A stretch of DNA of 64,000 bases from Actinoplanes octamycinicus (GTDB lineage: Bacteria > Actinomycetota > Actinomycetes > Mycobacteriales > Micromonosporaceae), in assembly GCF_014205225.1 (NCBI RefSeq), contig NZ_JACHNB010000001.1, positions 1,426,001 to 1,490,000 of the forward strand, read 5' to 3'. A program made the position numbers and the translations under genes. Of the stretch, positions 8,534-17,827 are shown piece by piece. The notes under the pieces were generated by a model, which searched no databases, was not told where the DNA came from, and was given only the letters and a program-made list of their open reading frames with translations. The stretch's first letter is position 1, and every line of letters begins with the position of its first letter.

Positions 8534-9225
8534 CCGAGCAGGCAGAACAGAGCGGCGTCGTGCCGGCCCAGGCGTCCCCGCCGACCGGCGGGCCGTGGGC
8601 CGCCTATCTGGCGGCCGCCCGGGATCTGGACACGGTGCGGCGCGCGGCGAGTTCGGTGGCCGGCGAGCAGGCCGCGACCATCAACGCCGCCCGCCAGGAG
8701 CTCACTTCGGTACGCGCCCGTCTCGCCCCGCAGCAGGCCCGCCTGGTCCGCGACTTCGGCGTGCCACCGGCCGACCTGGTGCCGCTGGAGGGTGAGCGGG
8801 CCAGCGCCCTGGCCGCGGTCACCGGCGGCCCGGGCGCGGTGCTGTCCGCGCTGCGGCAGGCCCGGGTCACCGCGGATGCCGCCGATCACGCCTTCATCGG
8901 CCCGGCGCCGGTCGGCCCGTCCCGCCCCTGGGCGCGGAACCTGCTGGTCTACGGCCCGTTCGCGGCCGCCGTGCTGCTCGTGCAGATCATCCTCTACCTG
9001 GTGGCGCCGAGCGGTTCGCTGCCCACCTACACGCTGCTGTGCGGGCTGAGCATGCCGCTGCTCGCGTTCGGCTTGGGCTTCGCCACGATCGGCTTCGTCT
9101 GGGGCCCGGACGCCGAGAAGGCCGGGACGACCGTGGACCGCACCCCGGTCGTCGGCGTCGTCACCTGCCTCACACCGGTGCTGCTCACCTGCATGGGCGT
9201 CGGCCTGCAAGCCATCTTCAACTGA
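8530..9225 (+). CDS. Coiled-coil membrane protein, partner of the FtsK-like ATPase
   Basis: The 231-residue product has a Pro-rich start and a long helical, heptad-like region (about residues 28-105: AARQELTSVRARLAPQQARL). Three hydrophobic segments follow, near 137-157, 165-190 and 205-228. The start overlaps the stop of the ATPase gene (ATGA), so the two are made together. It could supply the membrane anchor that the soluble ATPase lacks, in the way the N-terminal part of EccC does for its own ATPase domains; this is inferred from topology and operon position. I do not recognise a named family. Confidence 0.7.
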   Translation: MTEQAEQSGVVPAQASPPTGGPWAAYLAAARDLDTVRRAASSVAGEQAATINAARQELTSVRARLAPQQARLVRDFGVPPADLVPLEGERASALAAVTGGPGAVLSALRQARVTADAADHAFIGPAPVGPSRPWARNLLVYGPFAAAVLLVQIILYLVAPSGSLPTYTLLCGLSMPLLAFGLGFATIGFVWGPDAEKAGTTVDRTPVVGVVTCLTPVLLTCMGVGLQAIFN

Positions 9226-9237
9226 AGCGGAGAGATC

Positions 9238-9498
9238 ATGGCCAACGTCGAGGAAGTCAAGGTCAGCCTCGCCGCCTCGGTGGACGGCGCGGAGCGCGCG
9301 GTCGCCGGCATCCAGGCGGTCGCCGACCAGCTGGACCAGTCGCTGGCCCTGCTGCGCCTGACCGCGGTCGGCTCGTTCCACCCGACCACCGCGGCCGCCA
9401 TCTCCCAGCTGGAGCAGGCCCGCACCCGGCTCGACGAGGCCACCCAGCTCACCCGCGCCGCCATCGAGTCCGCCAACCAGTTCCGCGGCATGATCTGA
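9238..9498 (+). CDS. Small helical-hairpin protein (WXG100-sized)
   Basis: An 86-residue protein with no signal or membrane segment, starting 12 bases after the previous gene behind a GGAGAG ribosome site. Two predicted amphipathic helices (about 5-42 and 52-82) flank a turn with VGSFHPTT. Size and fold prediction match WXG100/Esx-type substrates of type VII secretion, but the W-X-G turn is not present and no C-terminal YxxxD/E signal is visible (end is NQFRGMI). Co-occurrence with an FtsK-type ATPase makes a substrate or adaptor role plausible; that is inference. Confidence 0.7.
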   Translation: MANVEEVKVSLAASVDGAERAVAGIQAVADQLDQSLALLRLTAVGSFHPTTAAAISQLEQARTRLDEATQLTRAAIESANQFRGMI

Positions 9499-9743
9499 TC
9501 CGGTGCCGACAGCGTGCTGATGCCGCCGCCGTTGCCAGCATCCAAGATCAAATTCAGAATCCTGACTCGGATCCGCGCTGATCACTGATCGTCGCTCCCG
9601 CCAGGGACCCTTCCGGCCTGAGCTGGCCGCTGGCGCGTCCAGAACGCTCAGCCCGCAAGGGCGACGTCCGCGGGTGGTAACGACGAGCCAGATCAAAACC
9701 CACTGAGCTGCTGGTCACCGCCACGCCCCCGCTCAAGGTCCCC

Positions 9744-9796
9744 GGCTGGCTCCCATGGGTGTCTCAACGCGGTTGAGACACCCATGGAAGCCAGCC
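9744..9796. repeat. Long hairpin: 25-bp arms, 3-base loop
   Basis: The left arm 9744-9768 and right arm 9772-9796 are complementary over 25 positions with one mismatch; the core is GGGTGTCTCAAC. It lies in the gap between the forward operon ending at 9498 and the reverse folE gene, so it can end transcription from both sides. The stem is far longer than usual for a terminator, and its core recurs in the hairpin at 34861-34919. Confidence 0.85.
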
Positions 9797-9891
9797 AAGG
9801 GAACGGGACGCGGCCGGGACAGTGACCACCGGCGGGCGCCGCGGCAAGCCGATGGCCGGGACCCGCCCCGGGCAGGCGCCCCGGACTGGAC

Positions 9892-10150
9892 TTTCGCACC
9901 CGGCGGCCGCCGCAGCCCGGAATTTCGCACCACGGCGCGTGCTGCGGGCCGGCTTTGCACCATGGCGGGTGCCGCAGGCCGGGCTTTGCACCATGGCGGG
10001 TGCCGCAGGCCGGGCTTTGCATCACGGCGGGTGCCGCGGGCCGGGCTTTGCACCACGGCGGGTGCCGCGGGCCGGGCTTTGCACCACGGCGGGGGCTGCG
10101 GCCGGGCTTTGCATCACGCGGGTGCGGGCGGGGGTTTTGCACAGTGGCGG
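9892..10150. repeat. 31-bp tandem array, about 9 units
   Basis: The word TTTGCA or TTTCGCA recurs at 9892, 9923, 9954, 9985, 10016, 10047, 10078, 10108 and about 10136, so the period is 31 with shortening in the last units. Units are contiguous without spacers. It sits just beyond the 3' end of folE. The rest of 9499-10202 contains the long hairpin and otherwise no gene or motif that I can support. Confidence 0.85.
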
Positions 10151-10202
10151 GTGTGCGGGGAGCGGTCGGACGTCGCGGGGGCGGGCCGGACCGCTCGACT
10201 GA

Positions 10203-10850
10203 CTACCGCGCGTTTATGAGAGCCATCGCTTCGGCTCGGACTTTGCCGTCGGTTTGGAAGGCGCCACGGACCGCTGACGTCACGGTGCGGGCGCCGACCT
10301 TGCGGATCCCGCGCATCTCCATGCACAGGTGCTCGCACTCCAGGACCACTATCACGCCGCGCGCGCCCAGCTGCTTCATCAGCAGGTCGGCGATCTGCGA
10401 GGTGAGCCGCTCCTGGACCTGCGGGCGGCGGGCGTAGACCTCGACCAGGCGGGCCAGCTTGGACAGGCCGGTGATCCGGCCGTCGGTGCCCGGGACGTAG
10501 CCGATGTGCGCGACGCCCTTGAACGGCAGCAGGTGGTGCTCGCACATGCTCTGCACCTCGATGTCGCGGACCAGCACGAGCTCCTCGTGGTCCGCCTCGA
10601 AGGTGGTGGTGAGCACGGTCGCCGGGTCCACCCGGAGGCCGGCGAACAGCTCCGCATAGGCACGGGCGACCCGGGCGGGGGTCCGCGCCAGGCCGTCCCG
10701 GTCCGGGTCCTCACCGATCGCGATGAGGATCTCCCGGACCGCTTTCTCGATCCGCCCGAGGTCGACGGCCTGCTCGACGGGTGTACCCGTGAGCTTGCCG
10801 TCGACCAGCCGGGCGGCGAGGTAGTCGAGTTCGTCTCGCGTGTTGATCAG
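10203..10850 (-). CDS. folE: GTP cyclohydrolase I, CTG start
   Basis: FolE converts GTP to dihydroneopterin triphosphate, the first step of folate synthesis. The frame contains [27 protein letters not shown] (zinc Cys and catalytic His pair) and the second zinc Cys in [10 protein letters not shown]. Homologous sequence ([32 protein letters not shown]) extends well upstream of the first GTG (10631), so a start there would remove a conserved third of the enzyme. No ATG, GTG or TTG exists upstream in frame before the ftsH gene. CTG 10850 overlaps the ftsH stop (CTGA), is preceded by GGAAGG at 6 bases, and gives 215 residues, the normal family length. A CTG start with translational coupling to ftsH is therefore inferred. 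Confidence 0.85.
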   Translation of the reverse strand: MINTRDELDYLAARLVDGKLTGTPVEQAVDLGRIEKAVREILIAIGEDPDRDGLARTPARVARAYAELFAGLRVDPATVLTTTFEADHEELVLVRDIEVQSMCEHHLLPFKGVAHIGYVPGTDGRITGLSKLARLVEVYARRPQVQERLTSQIADLLMKQLGARGVIVVLECEHLCMEMRGIRKVGARTVTSAVRGAFQTDGKVRAEAMALINAR

Positions 10851-12877
10851 TTGCTGCCTTCCGCGGCGCCGTTGGCGTTCGGCCCGACGGCGAGCTGACC
10901 GTCCGACTCGGCCTGTGCCTTCAGCTTGTCCCGCTCGGCCGGGGTGAGCACCGGCGGAGCCTCGGACGGCAGGCGCTTGCCGAACCCGTTGAACGGCGAC
11001 ATCGGCGGACGCTTCGCCACCCGGGCGCAGATCCGGTCCATGTCCTCGCGGGTGATCGTCTCTTTCTCGATCAGCTCGAGGACCATGCTGTCCAGCACGT
11101 CGCGGTACTCGACCAGGATCTCCCAGGCCTCGTCGTGGGCCAGCTCGATCAGGGCACGCACCTCGGCGTCGATGTCGGCGGCGACCGCGTCCGAGTAGTC
11201 CCGCTCGTGGCCCATGTTGCGGCCCAGGAACGGCTCGTCGTTGCTGGTGCCGTACTTCACCGCGCCGAGCTTGGAGCTCATGCCGTACTGCGTGACCATG
11301 GCGCGGGCCAGGCCGGTCGCCTTCTCGATGTCGTTGCCGGCGCCGGTGGTGGGCTCGTGGAAGACGAGCTCCTCGGCGGCCCGGCCACCCAGCGCGTACG
11401 CCAGGGTGTCGATCATCTCGGCGCGGGTCTGGGTGTACTTGTCCTCGGTCGGCAGGACCAGGGTGTGACCCAGCGACCGGCCGCGCGGCAGGATCGTCAC
11501 CTTGTGCACCGGCGCGGAGTGCGGCAGCGCGTAGGCGACCAGCGCGTGCCCACCCTCGTGGTACGCGGTGATCTTCTTCTCGTTGTCGCTCATCGCCCGG
11601 GTGCGGCGCTCGGGGCCGGCGATGACCCGGTCGATCGCCTCCTCGAGGAAGTCGTTCGAGATGGCCCGCTTCTCGTTGCGCGCGGTCAGCAGGGCGGCCT
11701 CGTTGATCACGTTGGCCAGGTCGGCGCCGGAGAAACCGGGCGTGCGACGGGCCACCGAGTCGAGGTCGACGTCCGGCGTGAACGGCTTGCCCTTGGCGTG
11801 CACCCGCAGGATCGCCTTGCGGCCCTCCATGTCCGGGTTGTCCACCGGGATCTGCCGGTCGAACCGGCCCGGGCGCAGCAGCGCCGGGTCGAGGATGTCC
11901 GGCCGGTTGGTGGCCGCGATCAGGATCACGCCGCCCTTGGTGTCGAAGCCGTCCATCTCGACGAGCAGCTGGTTGAGCGTCTGCTCGCGCTCGTCGTGAC
12001 CGCCACCCATGCCGGCGCCACGGTGCCGGCCGACCGCGTCGATCTCGTCCACGAAGACGATCGCCGGCGCGTTCGACTTGGCCTGCTCGAAGAGGTCGCG
12101 GACCCGGCTGGCGCCGACACCGACGAACATCTCCACGAAGTCCGAGCCGGAGATGGAGTAGAACGGCACCCCGGCCTCGCCGGCCACCGCGCGGGCCAGC
12201 AGCGTCTTACCGGTACCGGGCTGGCCGAAGAGCAGCACGCCCTTCGGGATCTTGGCGCCCAGGGCCTGGTACTTCGCCGGGTTCTGCAGGAAGTCCTTGA
12301 TCTCCTGGAGCTCCTCGACCGCCTCGTCGGCGCCCGCCACGTCGGCGAACGTCGTCTTCGGCGTGTCCTTGGTGATCATCTTCGCCTTGGACTTGCCGAA
12401 GTTCAGCACCCGCGAGCCGCCACCCTGCATCTGCGACATGAACAGCAGCAGCAGGACCACCAGAATGGCGATCGGCAGCAGGTTGATCAGCAGGCTGAGG
12501 AGGATGTTGTCGCCGGAGACGGTGCTGTTGATCGTCCCGGTGATCCGGCCGGCCGCCTTGGCCGCCAGGACGTCATCCCAGACATCGCTGGTGACCTCGT
12601 ACGGATATTGGGTTTCGATCTTGTCCGTGGACTTGCCGTTGAACTGCTCGGCGTCCTTGAGATCGATCTGGAGCGTCTGCTCCTTGTCCTTCTGGACGAC
12701 CTTCTCGATGCCGGGCTGGTTCAGACGCTCAAGCGCGACCGAAGTATCAACTCGCTGGTAGCTCGGACCACTGGTGAAGATCGAGCTCAGCGCGACTACG
12801 CCGATGATCACCAGAATGATCCAGACCACCGGGCGGCGGAAGAAACGCGTACGTTCCATACTGTTGTCGGGCGCCAA
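10847..12877 (-). CDS. ftsH: ATP-dependent zinc metalloprotease FtsH
   Basis: Membrane-bound AAA+ protease that degrades misfolded and regulatory membrane proteins. It has two membrane segments (about residues 13-32 and 125-145). The AAA domain has Walker [10 protein letters not shown], Walker B IVFVDEID and the second region of homology [17 protein letters not shown]. The M41 protease domain has zinc motif HEGGH near 440. Total length (676) is normal. TTG 12877 has an AGGAGG site 10 bases upstream; ATG 12859 (MERTRFF) is the alternative and lacks a ribosome site. folE follows with overlapping stop/start. The order matches Rv3610c-Rv3609c of M. tuberculosis. Confidence 0.96.
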   Translation of the reverse strand: MAPDNSMERTRFFRRPVVWIILVIIGVVALSSIFTSGPSYQRVDTSVALERLNQPGIEKVVQKDKEQTLQIDLKDAEQFNGKSTDKIETQYPYEVTSDVWDDVLAAKAAGRITGTINSTVSGDNILLSLLINLLPIAILVVLLLLFMSQMQGGGSRVLNFGKSKAKMITKDTPKTTFADVAGADEAVEELQEIKDFLQNPAKYQALGAKIPKGVLLFGQPGTGKTLLARAVAGEAGVPFYSISGSDFVEMFVGVGASRVRDLFEQAKSNAPAIVFVDEIDAVGRHRGAGMGGGHDEREQTLNQLLVEMDGFDTKGGVILIAATNRPDILDPALLRPGRFDRQIPVDNPDMEGRKAILRVHAKGKPFTPDVDLDSVARRTPGFSGADLANVINEAALLTARNEKRAISNDFLEEAIDRVIAGPERRTRAMSDNEKKITAYHEGGHALVAYALPHSAPVHKVTILPRGRSLGHTLVLPTEDKYTQTRAEMIDTLAYALGGRAAEELVFHEPTTGAGNDIEKATGLARAMVTQYGMSSKLGAVKYGTSNDEPFLGRNMGHERDYSDAVAADIDAEVRALIELAHDEAWEILVEYRDVLDSMVLELIEKETITREDMDRICARVAKRPPMSPFNGFGKRLPSEAPPVLTPAERDKLKAQAESDGQLAVGPNANGAAEGSN

Positions 12878-13154
12878 GCGCCCGGACCCTCCTGATCGGC
12901 GTCCTGGTCACCTCAACGTCGCCGCCCACCGGCGGCCGCCGGATCAATTCCCCGCTTGGCGTCGGTGAATCACTCCCGGCCCCTCCGGCGCTCGTGACAC
13001 CGCGCCATCGGTCACTCGACCGTACACCGTGGGCACGGTTTGCGAACCCGTGAGGCCGGAGGGCGAACTCCACGTAACCCCCCGCAATCCAGCGCGTTTC
13101 AGCAATAAAACAGGCGATAACCACCATTACTGAGAACACGCTGAGAAAAGCGGT

Positions 13155-13730
13155 TCAGCTACGGGCGTAGACCTCCGGCTTCAGCACCCCCACGTACGGC
13201 AACTCGCGGTAACGCTCCGCGAAGTCCAGTCCGTAACCGACCACGAACTCGTTCGGGATGTCGAAGCCCACGTAGCGGACCGGCACCTGCACCTTCACCG
13301 CGTCCGGCTTGCGGAACAGGGCGACCACCTCGACGCTGGCCGGCTGCCGCGACTCGAGGTATTTCATCAGCCAGGACAGGGTCAGCCCGGAGTCCACGAT
13401 GTCCTCGACCACCAGCACGTGCCGGCCGGCGATGTCCCGGTCCAGGTCCTTCAGGATCCGCACCACGCCGGACGAGGTGGTGCCCTGCCCGTAGGAGGAG
13501 ACCGCCATGAACTCCATCTCGGTGGACGGTCCGTGCCGGCCCAGCGAGCGGGCGAAGTCGGCCATGAACATGACCGCGCCCTTCAGCACGCAGACCAGGA
13601 GGATGCCGTCGGTGGCGTCAGCGTGATCCACCGAGACCTGCTTCGCCAATTCGTCGATCTTCTCGCGGATCTGCTCCTCCGAGATGATCACGTGGTCGAT
13701 GTCGGCGTCGTACCAAGAGCCATCAGCCAT
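13155..13730 (-). CDS. hpt: Hypoxanthine phosphoribosyltransferase
   Basis: Purine salvage enzyme that joins hypoxanthine or guanine to PRPP. The 191-residue sequence has the PRPP-binding loop VLVVEDIVDSGLT, the LKGAVMF loop and the FDIPNEFVVGYGLDF segment that binds the purine and magnesium. It lies upstream of ftsH with a 277-base gap in which no gene is evident. Its position next to tilS matches Rv3624c-Rv3625c. ATG 13730 gives the expected N-terminus. Confidence 0.96.
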   Translation of the reverse strand: MADGSWYDADIDHVIISEEQIREKIDELAKQVSVDHADATDGILLVCVLKGAVMFMADFARSLGRHGPSTEMEFMAVSSYGQGTTSSGVVRILKDLDRDIAGRHVLVVEDIVDSGLTLSWLMKYLESRQPASVEVVALFRKPDAVKVQVPVRYVGFDIPNEFVVGYGLDFAERYRELPYVGVLKPEVYARS

Positions 13731-13773
13731 GTGCCTAAGCCTGCCGCATCAAGGTTACCGATGGCGAAACGGG

Positions 13774-13791
13774 GCCGGATTCCGATCCGGC
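13774..13791. terminator. Weak hairpin after tilS
   Basis: GCCGGAT and ATCCGGC form a 7-bp stem with a 4-base loop a few bases past the tilS stop on the reverse strand. There is no T-tract, so it may only attenuate read-through into hpt. Confidence 0.3.
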
Positions 13792-13795
13792 GACC

Positions 13796-14770
13796 TCACT
13801 TGATATGGGTCGGAACCACCCGAACGAGGTCACTCCCCCGCCGCGCCACCGCGATCCCGGCGGGCAGGAACGCCGGCCCCTGCCCGCGCCAGCCGGTCAC
13901 CAGCGCGTCCAGGGCGGTCACATGCGGGTACGCCAGCGCGCCGCCGGGCGCCCCCAGCTCCCGCGCCCACCGGTGCAGCACCCGGCCGCGGATCGCGGCG
14001 GGCAACCCGGCCAGCGCCGGCACCGACAGCCCGGCCGCCGACCGGGCCTGCTCCAGGGCCGCGACGGCCAGCTCGTCCAGCGCCGCGTTGTCCGCGGCGA
14101 CCAGCGCGGCGGTCCGGGCCAGGTTGCCCACCACGGCCGGACCCAGCGCACCGACCAGGGTGGGCAGCGCGGTGCCACGGACCCGGGAGCGGGCGTACGC
14201 CGGGTCGGTGTTGTGCGGGTCCTCCCAGGGCGCCAGCCCGAGCGCGGCGCACGCCTTGCGGGTGTCCGCGCGGGCCACGTCGAGCAGCGGCCGGCGGAAC
14301 ACCCCGCGCCGCTCCGGCATCCCGGCCAGCCCGCGCGGCCCGGCGCCCCGGGCCAGCGCCAGCAGCACCGTCTCGGCCTGGTCGTCGCGGGTGTGCCCGA
14401 GCAGCACCGCGGCCGCGCCCAGCTCGCCGGCGGCCGACTCCAGCGCCGTGTAGCGCGCGCTCCGGGCGGCCGCCTCCGGACCGCCGGGCAGCCCGGCGAC
14501 CGTGACGGTGGCGACCCGCACCGGGTCGAAGCCGGCGTCCCGGGCCCAGGCGGCCACCGACCGGGCCCGCCGGTCCGACCCCTCCTGCAGGCCGTGGTCC
14601 ACGGTGACCAGCCCGACCCGGGCGGTGGTGAACCGGGCCGCCGCGGCCAGCGACAGCGAGTCGGCGCCGCCCGAGCAGGCGACCAGCACGAGCGCGTCGG
14701 CCGGCAGGTCGGCCAGGCCGCGCCGGACCGCCGTGCGGATCGCGGCGACCGGGGCCGGGATCCGGGCCAC
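13796..14770 (-). CDS. tilS: tRNA(Ile)-lysidine synthetase
   Basis: TilS modifies C34 of the minor tRNA-Ile so that it reads AUA. The PP-loop ATP-binding motif ACSGGADSL is near residues 31-39; VDHGLQ and LGHTRDDQAET follow as expected. GTG 14770 (324 residues) is chosen because it lies 2 bases past the stop of the upstream metalloprotease gene; the much longer frame to 15814 runs across that gene and is a shadow. The length is typical of the shorter actinobacterial TilS. The gene equals Rv3625c in order and orientation. Confidence 0.93.
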   Translation of the reverse strand: MARIPAPVAAIRTAVRRGLADLPADALVLVACSGGADSLSLAAAARFTTARVGLVTVDHGLQEGSDRRARSVAAWARDAGFDPVRVATVTVAGLPGGPEAAARSARYTALESAAGELGAAAVLLGHTRDDQAETVLLALARGAGPRGLAGMPERRGVFRRPLLDVARADTRKACAALGLAPWEDPHNTDPAYARSRVRGTALPTLVGALGPAVVGNLARTAALVAADNAALDELAVAALEQARSAAGLSVPALAGLPAAIRGRVLHRWARELGAPGGALAYPHVTALDALVTGWRGQGPAFLPAGIAVARRGSDLVRVVPTHIK

Positions 14771-14772
14771 GG

Positions 14773-15831
14773 TCAGTCGAGCGCCGGGCGCGGGCCGTGG
14801 ACCCGGGCCACCCAGGCGTCCGGGTCGCCCAGCTCGTCCAGCGCCGGCAGGGTCAGCGGGGACTCGAAGATCTTGTTGAAGGCATCCATCCCGACCCGCT
14901 CGACCACGCCGTGCACGAACTTGCGGCCCTCCGCGTACTGCCGCATCTTGACCTCGATGCCGAGCAGCCGGCGGATGGTTTTCTCCAGCGGGTTGCCGGT
15001 CTCCCGGCGGCGGTTGAACTTGGCCCGGATCGACTCGACGGACGGGATCACCTCCGGCCCGACCCCGTCCATCACGAACTCGGCGTGCCCCTCCAGCAGG
15101 GTCATCAGCGCGGTGAGCCGGTCCAGCACGGCTTTCTGCCCGGGGGTCTGCACGATGTCCAGCACCGAGGCCCGGCTCTCCGGATCGCGCAGCGCGTCGG
15201 AGAGGCTGGCGACGCCACGGCGCATCCGCTCCAGCATGTGCTCGCCGCCCTGCGAGGCGTCGACGAAGGCCTGCACCTGGCCGAGGAAGTAGCCGCGCAT
15301 CCAGGGGACCGCGGTGAACTGGGTGAGGTGGGTCACCTCGTGCAGGCAGACCCAGAGCCGGAAGTCCCGCGGGTCGGCGCCGATCTTGCGCTCCACCTCG
15401 ACGATGTTCGGCGCGTTCAGCAGGAGCTGGCCGGGGTCGGCGGAGAACACCTCGTATTGACCGAGGACCCGGCCGGAGAGGTAGGCCAGGATGGTGCCGG
15501 CCTGCACGCCGGTCACCCGGGAGCCGATCGCCTCGGCGAACGCGCCCGGCTGCCGGTCGCCGGCCAGCTTGGTGACCAGCGGGGTGATCACCTGCCGGAG
15601 GCCGGCGATGTTCACCTTCGCCCAGTCGCGGCGGTCGACCACCCGCACCGGGGCGGCCTCGGTCTGCGGGTGCAAGCCGGTGTACGCCGCCACGTGCCCG
15701 GCCGCCTCGTCGGTCAGCACCCGCAGCTCGGACACCACCTGAGCGGCCTCGTCGTAGGAGACCGCCGGGCCGGATTTCGACAGCGCGCCCGCGGTCGCGG
15801 CGGCCAGATCCCAATCAACGAACTGCGCCAT
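14773..15831 (-). CDS. Zinc-dependent metalloprotease-fold protein (DUF2342 / F420-biosynthesis-associated family)
   Basis: The 352-residue cytoplasmic protein has HEVTHLTQF (an HExxH zinc motif, about residues 184-192) and a downstream LLEGHAEFVMDG segment that supplies further ligands, the signature of the actinobacterial DUF2342 family. Members are often labelled coenzyme F420 biosynthesis-associated, but the substrate is not established. It precedes tilS with a 2-base gap, as Rv3626c precedes Rv3625c. ATG 15831 is preceded at 7 bases by TACTGT and has no ribosome site, so it is probably leaderless. Confidence 0.85.
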   Translation of the reverse strand: MAQFVDWDLAAATAGALSKSGPAVSYDEAAQVVSELRVLTDEAAGHVAAYTGLHPQTEAAPVRVVDRRDWAKVNIAGLRQVITPLVTKLAGDRQPGAFAEAIGSRVTGVQAGTILAYLSGRVLGQYEVFSADPGQLLLNAPNIVEVERKIGADPRDFRLWVCLHEVTHLTQFTAVPWMRGYFLGQVQAFVDASQGGEHMLERMRRGVASLSDALRDPESRASVLDIVQTPGQKAVLDRLTALMTLLEGHAEFVMDGVGPEVIPSVESIRAKFNRRRETGNPLEKTIRRLLGIEVKMRQYAEGRKFVHGVVERVGMDAFNKIFESPLTLPALDELGDPDAWVARVHGPRPALD

Positions 15832-15838
15832 GGAGCTG

Positions 15839-15844
15839 ACAGTA
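15839..15844 (-). promoter_or_regulatory. Leaderless -10 box (TACTGT)
   Basis: TACTGT ends 7 bases before ATG 15831 on the reverse strand. It would drive the metalloprotease-tilS pair. Confidence 0.5.
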
Positions 15845-15900
15845 CCCGCGTGATTCCAGAGCGCACTCCGGTGAAACCCCGAGCCTGCCCGGGCGGCGGA

Positions 15901-17673
15901 TCAGGCGCAGCCGCAGGCGACCAGCTTGGCCACCACCTTGTCGAGCGCCGACTTGGCCGCGCCGGCGTCCGAGGTGGCGCTCGCCATCAGGGCGAACGCC
16001 AGCACCCGCCCGTCCTTGGTGACCAGCACCCCGGCCAGCGTGTTCACCCCGCTCAGCGTGCCGGTCTTGGCCCGCACCACGCCCTGCGCGGTCCGGTTCG
16101 GGCTGGGCGTGACGAACCGGGTCCGCAGCGTGCCGGACCAGCCGGCCACCGGCAGGCCGTCGAACATCGCGGACAGCTCCGGCCGGGTGCCGTTGGCCGC
16201 CAGCGACAGGGTCTGCACCAGCAGCGCCGGGCTGATCCCGTTGTTCCGGGACAGGCCGCTGGCGTCGTAGAGGTCCGCCTCGTCGCCGTTCAGCCCCAGG
16301 TCGCGGAGCTTCTGGATCATCGCCTCGGCGGTGCCGTCGAAGCTCGCCTCGGCGCCGGCCGCCAGCGGGACCTGCCGGCCGATCGCCTCGGCCAGGGTGT
16401 TGTCGCTCTGCTGCAGCATCCAGTCGAGGATCTGCACCAGCGGCGGCGACTCCACCCGGCCCAGCTCCCGGCCGGGGGTCAGGCCGGCCGCCGGGGCGGA
16501 GGCCGCGGCCGAGGCCGGCGCGGAGGCGGCCGCGGCGGCCGGCGCCTTGCCCTTGCCGACCCGCTCGGACGGGACGTCCAGCAGGTTCGCGAAGGCCCGG
16601 CCGGCGGCCAGCGCCGGGTCGGAGAAGCGCGGGTCGCCGCCGTGCTCGTTGTGCACCGGGGTGATCCGGCCGGCGTTGGTCATCAGCGCCTGGATCCGGG
16701 ACACCTGGCCGAGCGGCGAGATGTCCTCGGAGTCCCAGCCCTTGGCCGTCTCCGGGCCGCTGAACAGCGAGATGTCCACGGTCACCCGGGTGATCGGGGT
16801 ACCGCCCATCGCCTTGCGCACCTGCGCGGCCAGCCGGTCCAGCCGGGCCGCGCCGGGGAACTGCGCCTTGGCGTTGATCGCCAGGGTCGGGTCGCCGCCC
16901 CCGATGATCACCACCTCGCCGGGCCGGCCGCCGGCCACCGCCCGGGTGGCCAGCCGGTAGGCCGGGCCGCGGGCGGCCAGCGCGGTCACCGCGGTGAGCA
17001 GCTTGGTGGTCGACGCCGGGGTGGTCGGCACCTCGGCGTCCCGGGAGTAGAGCAGTTCCTGCGAGGCGACGTCGACCACCGAGGCGTGCACCCGGTCACC
17101 CAGCGCGGCCGAGCCGACCAGCGGATCGAGGGCCGCCTTGACCGCCGGCGCGCTCGGCGGCTCGCCCTGCGCCGCGACGGCGGCCAGCACCGGGGTCGGC
17201 TTCGGGTCGGGGGTGATCGCCGGGCGGGTGGGCGCCGGGGACTCGGCGCTGAGCCAGCCGTCGATCGGACCGGGCCGGACGACGAGCCCGACGACGGCGA
17301 GCGCGACCAGGACGACGACGGTTGCCGCGGCGGCCACGACCTTCGTACCGAAAAATCGGCTCTTGTCGGCCGGGAGCGGGCCGGGGTCGGCGCCGCCGGA
17401 CGCGCCGGACGGGGTGGCCGAGGAGGCGCCGGACGGCGCGGGCGAGGCCGGGCGGGCGGTGTTGAGCGGGACCGAGGCTTTTCCGTACGCACCCGTGCCG
17501 CCCACCGCCGGGTTCAGCGCGGTCGGCTGCTGATCCTGGGGAACCGCGGGCCGGCCGGGGTCGCCGGGTGGCACACTGGCCCAGCCGGACTGCCATTTAC
17601 CGGCATCCGGGCGGTTTGACCCGTCCGACACGCCGTCGTGGCCCGAACCGTTCTGTGAATCTTGCCTCGTCAC
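15901..17673 (-). CDS. dacB: D-alanyl-D-alanine carboxypeptidase/endopeptidase (PBP4, S13 family)
   Basis: Trims peptidoglycan stem peptides outside the membrane. The N-terminal 100 residues are Pro/Gly-rich and cytoplasmic, followed by one membrane anchor ([21 protein letters not shown]). The S13 domain has the nucleophile motif STTKLLTAV, the SDN motif ([11 protein letters not shown]) and [11 protein letters not shown] low-complexity Ala/Pro insertion interrupts the domain around residues 380-410. GTG 17673 is chosen because AGGAGGGG lies 5 bases upstream; the frame to 17730 adds 19 unsupported residues. The protein ends with CGCA. It is divergent from ppa, as Rv3627c is from Rv3628. Confidence 0.92.
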   Translation of the reverse strand: MTRQDSQNGSGHDGVSDGSNRPDAGKWQSGWASVPPGDPGRPAVPQDQQPTALNPAVGGTGAYGKASVPLNTARPASPAPSGASSATPSGASGGADPGPLPADKSRFFGTKVVAAAATVVVLVALAVVGLVVRPGPIDGWLSAESPAPTRPAITPDPKPTPVLAAVAAQGEPPSAPAVKAALDPLVGSAALGDRVHASVVDVASQELLYSRDAEVPTTPASTTKLLTAVTALAARGPAYRLATRAVAGGRPGEVVIIGGGDPTLAINAKAQFPGAARLDRLAAQVRKAMGGTPITRVTVDISLFSGPETAKGWDSEDISPLGQVSRIQALMTNAGRITPVHNEHGGDPRFSDPALAAGRAFANLLDVPSERVGKGKAPAAAAASAPASAAASAPAAGLTPGRELGRVESPPLVQILDWMLQQSDNTLAEAIGRQVPLAAGAEASFDGTAEAMIQKLRDLGLNGDEADLYDASGLSRNNGISPALLVQTLSLAANGTRPELSAMFDGLPVAGWSGTLRTRFVTPSPNRTAQGVVRAKTGTLSGVNTLAGVLVTKDGRVLAFALMASATSDAGAAKSALDKVVAKLVACGCA

Positions 17674-17827
17674 ACGCCCCTCCTCGCCCGTGGCGTCAGA
17701 CTTAGGGGAGACTAGCGACATCCGGCACACCGTCGCGCGCGGATCCTGCGGGCCCTGCTTCCACCCCCCGCTTCCCCGCCCGGCGGACCGGTCTATTCAA
17801 GCGGGCAAGCAAAAGGGGAGCGAAATA

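Noticed and set aside
9892..10150. CRISPR array or repeat-protein gene at the folE end
   Set aside because: Period 31 without spacers; frames shift between units so no protein repeat is preserved.
10203..10631. Short 142-residue FolE starting at GTG 10631
   Set aside because: Would remove about a third of the enzyme, although conserved sequence continues upstream in frame.
11135..12895. Long forward-strand open frame opposite ftsH
   Set aside because: Shadow of a strongly conserved protease gene in high-GC DNA; composition is Arg/Gly/Val-rich with no domain.
12747..13139. Reverse-strand gene upstream of ftsH
   Set aside because: Overlaps the ftsH start region, has no ribosome site and no recognisable domain.
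13796..15814. 672-residue TilS
   Set aside because: The extension runs through the whole metalloprotease gene; the real start is GTG 14770 next to that gene's stop.
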